From the NCBI GenBank assembly GCA_022796315.1, contig JAAWIL010000064.1:1-9818 (forward strand): DNA of 9,818 nucleotides, given 5' to 3'. Under the pieces are notes generated by a model. That model was not told the DNA's origin and made no database searches. It saw only the letters and a program-made list of their open reading frames with translations. This DNA is from Oscillibacter sp. GTDB taxonomy: Bacteria > Bacillota > Clostridia > Oscillospirales > Oscillospiraceae. The position numbers were made by a program, and so were the translations under genes. This document shows positions 6,114 through 9,818 of the stretch, one piece after another (the first letter of the stretch is position 1; the number at the start of each line of letters is the position of its first letter).

Positions 6114-7298
6114 ATGTTTGACGTCAAGAAAGAGATCGCCGCCCTGGAGTCGGAGCTCGTCGCCCTGAGGCGGGAGTTCCACCAGTACCCGGAGCTGGGC
6201 TATCAGGAGTGCCGCACTTCCAAAAAGGTGATCACCTATCTCACCGCCCTGGGGCTGGAGGACATCCGGACCGTCACCAAAACCGGTGTCACCGCCGTGC
6301 TCAGGGGTACCGCCGGAGAGGGGAAGACCCTCCTCCTGCGGGCGGACATGGACGCGCTTCCGGTACAGGAGGAAACGGGACTCCCCTACGCCAGCAAGAT
6401 CCCCGGGGTGATGCACGCCTGCGGGCACGACGGCCACACGGCCATCCAGCTGATCGTGGCCAAGATCCTGGCCGCTCACCGGGATGCCTTTCGGGGACAG
6501 ATCAAGTTCCTCTTCCAGCCCAACGAGGAGGAGGCCGGCGCTCTGAATATGATCCGCGAGGGGGTTCTGGAGAATCCCTCTGTGGACGCCGCACTGGCAC
6601 TGCACCTGTGGTCCCCCATCAAAACCGGGCGGATCGGCCTGTCCGAGGGCCCCATCCTGGGAACCACTGAGGAGTTTGAGCTGGAGATCCTGGGCAAACA
6701 GGGCCACACCTCCACCCCTCACACCGGGAAGGACGCCCTGCTTGGGGCCTGCAGTGTCGTCCAAGCCATGCAGTGCCTGGCCACCCGGGAGTTTGACCCC
6801 CTTCTGCCCATCGCCGTTATGTTCGGCTATATCAAGGGCGGCACCGCCCGAAATGTCATCACCCCCAGCGTGAAGCTGGGCGGCACCATCCGCTTCCTCT
6901 TTCCGGACGAGGAGCACAACAAGCCTCGGGTGCTGGAGGCCTTTGAGCGGGTGATCAGGGGACAGTGCATGGCGCTGGGTCTGGAGTACAAGCTGACCTA
7001 TATCCCCAGCAACCCCTCCCTGGTCAACGACCCCGCCCTGGTTTCCATTGTCCGGGACGCCGCCGCAGAGGTGTTTGGTACACGGGACAACGTGGAGGAC
7101 TTCCGCTCCCTGGCAGGCGAGGACTTTGCGGAGTTCAGCCAGCGCATCCCCTCCGTGATGACCTGGGTGGGGATTGCAGACAAGGAGAAGGGGACGGACT
7201 TTCCCCACCACCACAGCCGCTTCAACATCGACGAGGATATGCTGAAATACGGCGCGGAGCTCCAGGTGCGTAGTGCCCTGAGGTTCCTGAACCAGTGA
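6114..7298 (+). CDS. M20D-family amidohydrolase / N-acyl-amino acid deacylase, catalytically complete
   Basis: Product of 394 aa. ATG 6114 has AAGGAGGG (6098-6105) 8 nt upstream; a GTG directly before it is an alternative. All M20D residues are present: RADMDALP (76-83), HACGHDGH (101-108; Cys103 and His105), catalytic Glu138 and ligand Glu139 in FQPNEE, His164 in LHLW, GHTSTPH (197-203) at the dimerisation-domain lid, and His366 in the HHH..F block. It is a binuclear metal hydrolase that removes acyl groups from amino acids or related amides. Being tightly linked to dctQM and next to an EutD-like enzyme suggests it removes the acetyl or acyl group from the ring-opened product, replacing EutE/DoeB (inference). 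It is the active counterpart of the altered paralogue at 263-1456. The exact substrate cannot be read from sequence. Confidence 0.92.
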   Translation: MFDVKKEIAALESELVALRREFHQYPELGYQECRTSKKVITYLTALGLEDIRTVTKTGVTAVLRGTAGEGKTLLLRADMDALPVQEETGLPYASKIPGVMHACGHDGHTAIQLIVAKILAAHRDAFRGQIKFLFQPNEEEAGALNMIREGVLENPSVDAALALHLWSPIKTGRIGLSEGPILGTTEEFELEILGKQGHTSTPHTGKDALLGACSVVQAMQCLATREFDPLLPIAVMFGYIKGGTARNVITPSVKLGGTIRFLFPDEEHNKPRVLEAFERVIRGQCMALGLEYKLTYIPSNPSLVNDPALVSIVRDAAAEVFGTRDNVEDFRSLAGEDFAEFSQRIPSVMTWVGIADKEKGTDFPHHHSRFNIDEDMLKYGAELQVRSALRFLNQ

Positions 7299-7586
7299 CC
7301 CATCATTCCCCTGAACAGATGATAAAGGAGAAGCAGTCCGTTTCTCCAAAGATAAGATTACAGGGTTCCATGCCCTATTTATTGGTGCTTGAAAGAGTGT
7401 CCGGCACACATACCCATTCAGTCCAGCGAAACTACCGGGCCTCCTCACCTTCACATGCTCTGTAGTGTGTCTGCTTTCTCAAGTACATTGTAACAAAATA
7501 ACAAATTACAACTTGCTGCGTTTAGGGCACCTGTGTTTCATTCCCTTTGGTGCCTTGGAGCGCAGCGGAAAGGAATGGTCATATCC
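7299..7586. promoter_or_regulatory. Gap before dctP with a TTGTAA-N12-TTACAA inverted repeat
   Basis: This 288-bp stretch has no convincing gene. A small hairpin (GGAGAA ... TTCTCC, near 7327-7347) lies just after the M20D stop but lacks a U-run. A perfect 6-bp inverted repeat, TTGTAA (7488-7493) and TTACAA (7506-7511), sits in an AT-rich patch about 75 bp before dctP and may be an operator or part of a promoter. I cannot assign a clear -35/-10 pair. The gap suggests that dctP has its own transcription or an expression step-up. Confidence 0.35.
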
Positions 7587-8672
7587 ATGAAAAAGAAGGT
7601 ATTAGCTCTGGTACTCGCATCCCTGACCATGGTCTCCGCTCTGAGCGGATGCGGCGGAGGCGGCTCCACCCCTCCCGCCAATAACGGCGGCGTCTCTGGT
7701 GGCAGCAGCAACGGAGGCGGAGAAACCTATCACTGGAGAATGGCCCATGAGGAGTATGACGGTGACATGCAGGACGTTTACTGCAAGGAGTTCATCCAGA
7801 AGCTGAATGAGAAGTCCAATGGCCGCATCACTGTGGACCTGTATCCTGTGGGGCAACTGGGCGATGCTATTCAGCAGTGTGAGCTGCTGCAGAATAACGC
7901 CCTGGAGTTCGCCATCATCAGCCCGGGTAACACCGGCACGATCGTTCCGGAGAATCAACTGTTCTCCCTGCATTTCCTGTTTCCCTCCGACTGGGACAAA
8001 ACCTTGGAGGTCCTGCAGACCAGCTCCGCTCTCAACGAAATGCTTGGTCAGAAGTATCTGGACAAGAACATCCAGGTTCTGCAATATTGGACCGAGGGTG
8101 CCATGTTCTGGACCAGCAATGTCTCCTTAAAAAACCCAAGCGCTTTCAAGGGTCTGAAGTTCCGCACCATGCAGTCTCCCATGATCATCGCCGCCTATGA
8201 GGCCTACGGTGCCAACCCCACCCCCATGAGTTATGCCGAGGTCTACTCTGGTCTCCAGCTAAACATGATCGAAGGACAAGAAAACCCCTCCAGCGCCATC
8301 CTCACCTCCAAGTTCTACGAGGTGCAGAAATATCTCACTGATGCCCAGAGCAATCTGTACATGACCTGCACCTGTGTGAACCCCACCTTCTTTGCCGGGC
8401 TGCCGGAGGACATCCAGAATATCGTGCTGGAGGCCATCAATGAGATGTATCCGCGCTCCTTTGAGATTCAGGATGAACTGAATGGAGTTGCAGTGGAGAA
8501 GATGACGGCGGCTAACCCGGATCTGATCGTGGAGTCCCTAACCGAGGCGGAACACGATGCCTACGCTGAGCTTGCCAAGAAAGCTTACGACGTCTACGGC
8601 AAGACAGTCGGTACCGATGGACAGGCTATTCTGGATAAGCTGCTGGAAGAGATTTCCGCAATTGATGGCTGA
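7587..8672 (+). CDS. dctP: TRAP transporter solute-binding lipoprotein (DctP family)
   Basis: Product of 361 aa from ATG 7587. This start gives a clean lipoprotein signal MKKKVLALVLASLTMVSALSGC with lipobox LSGC and lipidated Cys22; AAGGA at 7570-7574 is 12 nt upstream, somewhat far. An in-frame ATG at 7575 and GTG at 7533 are less likely. A Gly/Ser/Asn linker (23-45) follows, as usual for Gram-positive binding proteins. The DctP domain shows KLNEKSNGRITVDLYPVGQLGD (72-93, in parts), FRTMQSP (192-198; Arg193 is the conserved ligand-carboxylate Arg), SYAEVYSGLQLNMIEGQENP (215-234) and the C-terminal long helices. It should capture a carboxylate-containing solute outside the membrane and hand it to DctQM. 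It is separated from dctQM by the M20D gene, an uncommon order. Confidence 0.93.
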   Translation: MKKKVLALVLASLTMVSALSGCGGGGSTPPANNGGVSGGSSNGGGETYHWRMAHEEYDGDMQDVYCKEFIQKLNEKSNGRITVDLYPVGQLGDAIQQCELLQNNALEFAIISPGNTGTIVPENQLFSLHFLFPSDWDKTLEVLQTSSALNEMLGQKYLDKNIQVLQYWTEGAMFWTSNVSLKNPSAFKGLKFRTMQSPMIIAAYEAYGANPTPMSYAEVYSGLQLNMIEGQENPSSAILTSKFYEVQKYLTDAQSNLYMTCTCVNPTFFAGLPEDIQNIVLEAINEMYPRSFEIQDELNGVAVEKMTAANPDLIVESLTEAEHDAYAELAKKAYDVYGKTVGTDGQAILDKLLEEISAIDG

Positions 8673-8683
8673 GAGATGAGCTT

Positions 8684-8725
8684 TTCCCCTCTCCTATCTC
8701 CGAAATACCGAAGGGGAGAGGGGAA
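8684..8725 (+). promoter_or_regulatory. Long-stem hairpin between dctP and the eutB-like gene
   Basis: TTCCCCTCTCC (8684-8694) pairs perfectly with GGAGAGGGGAA (8715-8725) around a 20-nt loop. No U-run follows, so it is at best a weak terminator. It may protect the 3' end of the dctP message, giving more binding protein than dehydratase. The GGAGG that serves the next gene begins 4 nt after the stem, so folding could affect its translation. Confidence 0.5.
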
Positions 8726-8746
8726 GAACGGAGGACAGTAAACAGT

Positions 8747-9724
8747 ATGAAAGTAAAAGATATCACTTCCAGAGATATCTGGCAGGCAAAGAAACGGATT
8801 GCTCCCTATGTGACCAGGACCCCCCTTGTGCATTCCCACGCCCTCAGCGAAATGACCGGCGCCAACGTTTATCTGAAGCTGGAAAATCTCCAGGCCATAG
8901 GTGCATTCAAAGTGCGGGGCGCGGCCAACAAGATCATCAGTCTGCCGGAGGAGAAGAAGAAAAACGGTGTCTCCACCTTCTCCACCGGCAACCATGGAAT
9001 GGCTGTGGCCTATATGGCCAGCAAATTGGGCATCAAAGCCATGGTCTGTATGTCCCGGAATGTGCCCGAGGTTAAGGTGAAGAACATTGCCCGGTGGGGT
9101 GCTGAGATCAAGCGGGAATGGGATTCCCAGGACCAGGCTGGAGTCTACTGTTACCAGGTGGAACAGGAGACTGGCATGACCGTCATTCCGCCCTTTGACG
9201 ATAAGGAGATTATCTGCGGGCAGGCGACCATTGCCCTGGAGATGATTGAGGACTATCCGGAAATCGACACCGTGCTGGTGCCTCTCTCCGGCGGAGGCCT
9301 AATCTCCGGCGTGACCCTAGGTATGAAAATGACGGTCCCCGACGTGAGAATCGTGGGGATCTCCCAGCAGCGGGCGGCGGTGATGATCGAAAGCCTGAAA
9401 GCCGGGCATCCGGTGGAAATGCCGGAAGAACCCACCCTAGCGGACAGCCTGCTTGGGGGGATTGGGCTGGATAACCGGTATACCTTTGACATCACGCGCG
9501 AGTATGTGGACGAGGTGGCCCAAGTGACTGAGGAAGAGATTTCCAGAGGCCTGGCTTACCTTATGAAGAACCATAAGGTGATTGCCGAGGGGGCCAGCTG
9601 TGTCGGAATCGCTTACGCCTTGCGGAAGGGATGCATCCGCCCAGGAAGCAATGCGGCGATTATTGTGACTGGCTGCGGTATTCCCATGGGACAGGTACGG
9701 GCGGTAATCAATGCCCATTTTTAA
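8747..9724 (+). CDS. eutB: PLP-dependent dehydratase, EutB-like (hydroxyectoine utilisation) threonine dehydratase family
   Basis: Product of 325 aa, the length of EutB and short catabolic threonine dehydratases; there is no C-terminal ACT domain. ATG 8747 has GGAGG (8730-8734) 12 nt upstream. Fold-type II PLP motifs: GAFKVRGA (52-59; Lys55 should bind PLP), STGNHGMAVAY (79-89, cofactor/substrate loop), PLSGGGLISGV (179-189, phosphate loop) and VTGCG (307-311). EutB-like traits include LQAIGAFK, IPPFDD (147-152), VPLSGGGL and LADSLLGGIGLDNRYTF (231-247). Family chemistry is beta-elimination of water from a beta-hydroxy amino acid to give a 2-oxo acid. With an EutD-like gene and TRAP genes in the cluster, a hydroxyectoine-type intermediate is a reasonable substrate (inference); plain serine/threonine dehydratase is the alternative. 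Its stop codon ends at the first base of a repeat element. Confidence 0.82.
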   Translation: MKVKDITSRDIWQAKKRIAPYVTRTPLVHSHALSEMTGANVYLKLENLQAIGAFKVRGAANKIISLPEEKKKNGVSTFSTGNHGMAVAYMASKLGIKAMVCMSRNVPEVKVKNIARWGAEIKREWDSQDQAGVYCYQVEQETGMTVIPPFDDKEIICGQATIALEMIEDYPEIDTVLVPLSGGGLISGVTLGMKMTVPDVRIVGISQQRAAVMIESLKAGHPVEMPEEPTLADSLLGGIGLDNRYTFDITREYVDEVAQVTEEEISRGLAYLMKNHKVIAEGASCVGIAYALRKGCIRPGSNAAIIVTGCGIPMGQVRAVINAHF

Positions 9725-9818
9725 GAGCCTGTTTAAAATCTCCCCGCGCATGTCTTGGCGGCGTATTATCCGCCCTGACTGCGTTAAAAATCCTTGCCAT
9801 CCGTCAGGATGCCTGCGG
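9724..9818. repeat. Partial MITE-like repeat element, opposite end
   Basis: Begins AGAGCCTGTTTAAAATCTC (9724-9742), the exact reverse complement of 75-93. If this 95-bp piece is joined to 1-93 through the shared 26 bp, a 162-bp element with perfect 19-bp inverted ends results, matching the 164-bp element at 4019. It starts at the last base of the eutB-like stop codon, as the internal copy does at the eutD-like stop. Confidence 0.75.
9793..9818 (+). repeat. 26-bp terminal direct repeat, identical to 1-26
   Basis: The last 26 bases of the window are identical to the first 26 (beginning CTTGCCATCCGTCAGG). They lie inside the repeat element. Either the sequence was broken at a multicopy repeat or the molecule closes on itself; the sequence alone does not decide. 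The last 12 bases (GGATGCCTGCGG) also occur at 4198-4209. Confidence 0.9.

Noticed and set aside
5997..7454. 485-codon open frame on the minus strand
   Set aside because: Antisense to dctM and the active M20D gene; no recognisable motif and shadow-like composition.
1..9818. Complete circular plasmid or phage
   Set aside because: The shared 26 bp is inside a multicopy-type repeat, and no replication, mobilisation or phage gene is present.
1..9818. CRISPR array, tRNA or rRNA
   Set aside because: No regularly spaced repeats with spacers and no tRNA- or rRNA-like sequence were seen on either strand by eye.

Overview
The window reads as accessory catabolic DNA from a fairly GC-rich, low-oxygen Firmicute, most likely a gut Oscillospiraceae-type clostridium. 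Pointers are a Gly/Ser-rich lipoprotein linker after an LSGC lipobox on the solute-binding protein, strong AGGAGG ribosome sites, and a family of roughly 163-bp intergenic repeats. The taxonomic call is inference from style; there is no marker gene.

Layout. Positions 1-93 and 9724-9818 are two parts of one mobile-type repeat (perfect 19-bp terminal inverted repeats when put together). The two window ends also share an exact 26-bp direct repeat inside that element. A diverged full copy lies at 4019-4182. Next to the left partial copy is a remnant of a small ribbon-helix-helix-like gene (94-231, minus). A minus-strand operon follows: an IclR-family regulator (1494-2285) and an M20D amidohydrolase paralogue (263-1456) that has lost most of its metal-binding and catalytic-loop residues. 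A 558-bp divergent control region (2286-2843) carries two TTCCG-N5-CGGAA dyads and a good sigma-A-type promoter for the rightward genes.

The plus-strand genes are an ectoine hydrolase-like (EutD/DoeA family) creatinase-fold enzyme (2844-4019); the TRAP transporter small and large membrane subunits (4260-4832, 4834-6099); a second M20D amidohydrolase with all catalytic residues (6114-7298); the TRAP solute-binding lipoprotein (7587-8672); and a PLP-dependent dehydratase closely resembling hydroxyectoine-utilisation EutB (8747-9724).

Working model (inference): the TRAP system imports a small, probably carboxylated and N-acylated or cyclic amidine compound of the ectoine/hydroxyectoine type. 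EutD-like opens the ring, the active M20D enzyme removes the acyl group (a job done by EutE/DoeB in proteobacterial clusters, which is not seen here), and EutB-like dehydrates a beta-hydroxy amino acid intermediate. The IclR protein, perhaps with the catalytically dead M20D paralogue, would sense the substrate or an intermediate. The most interesting points are this unusual enzyme set, the M20D active/inactive pair split between the enzyme operon and the regulator operon, and the repeat elements that flank and divide the cluster.
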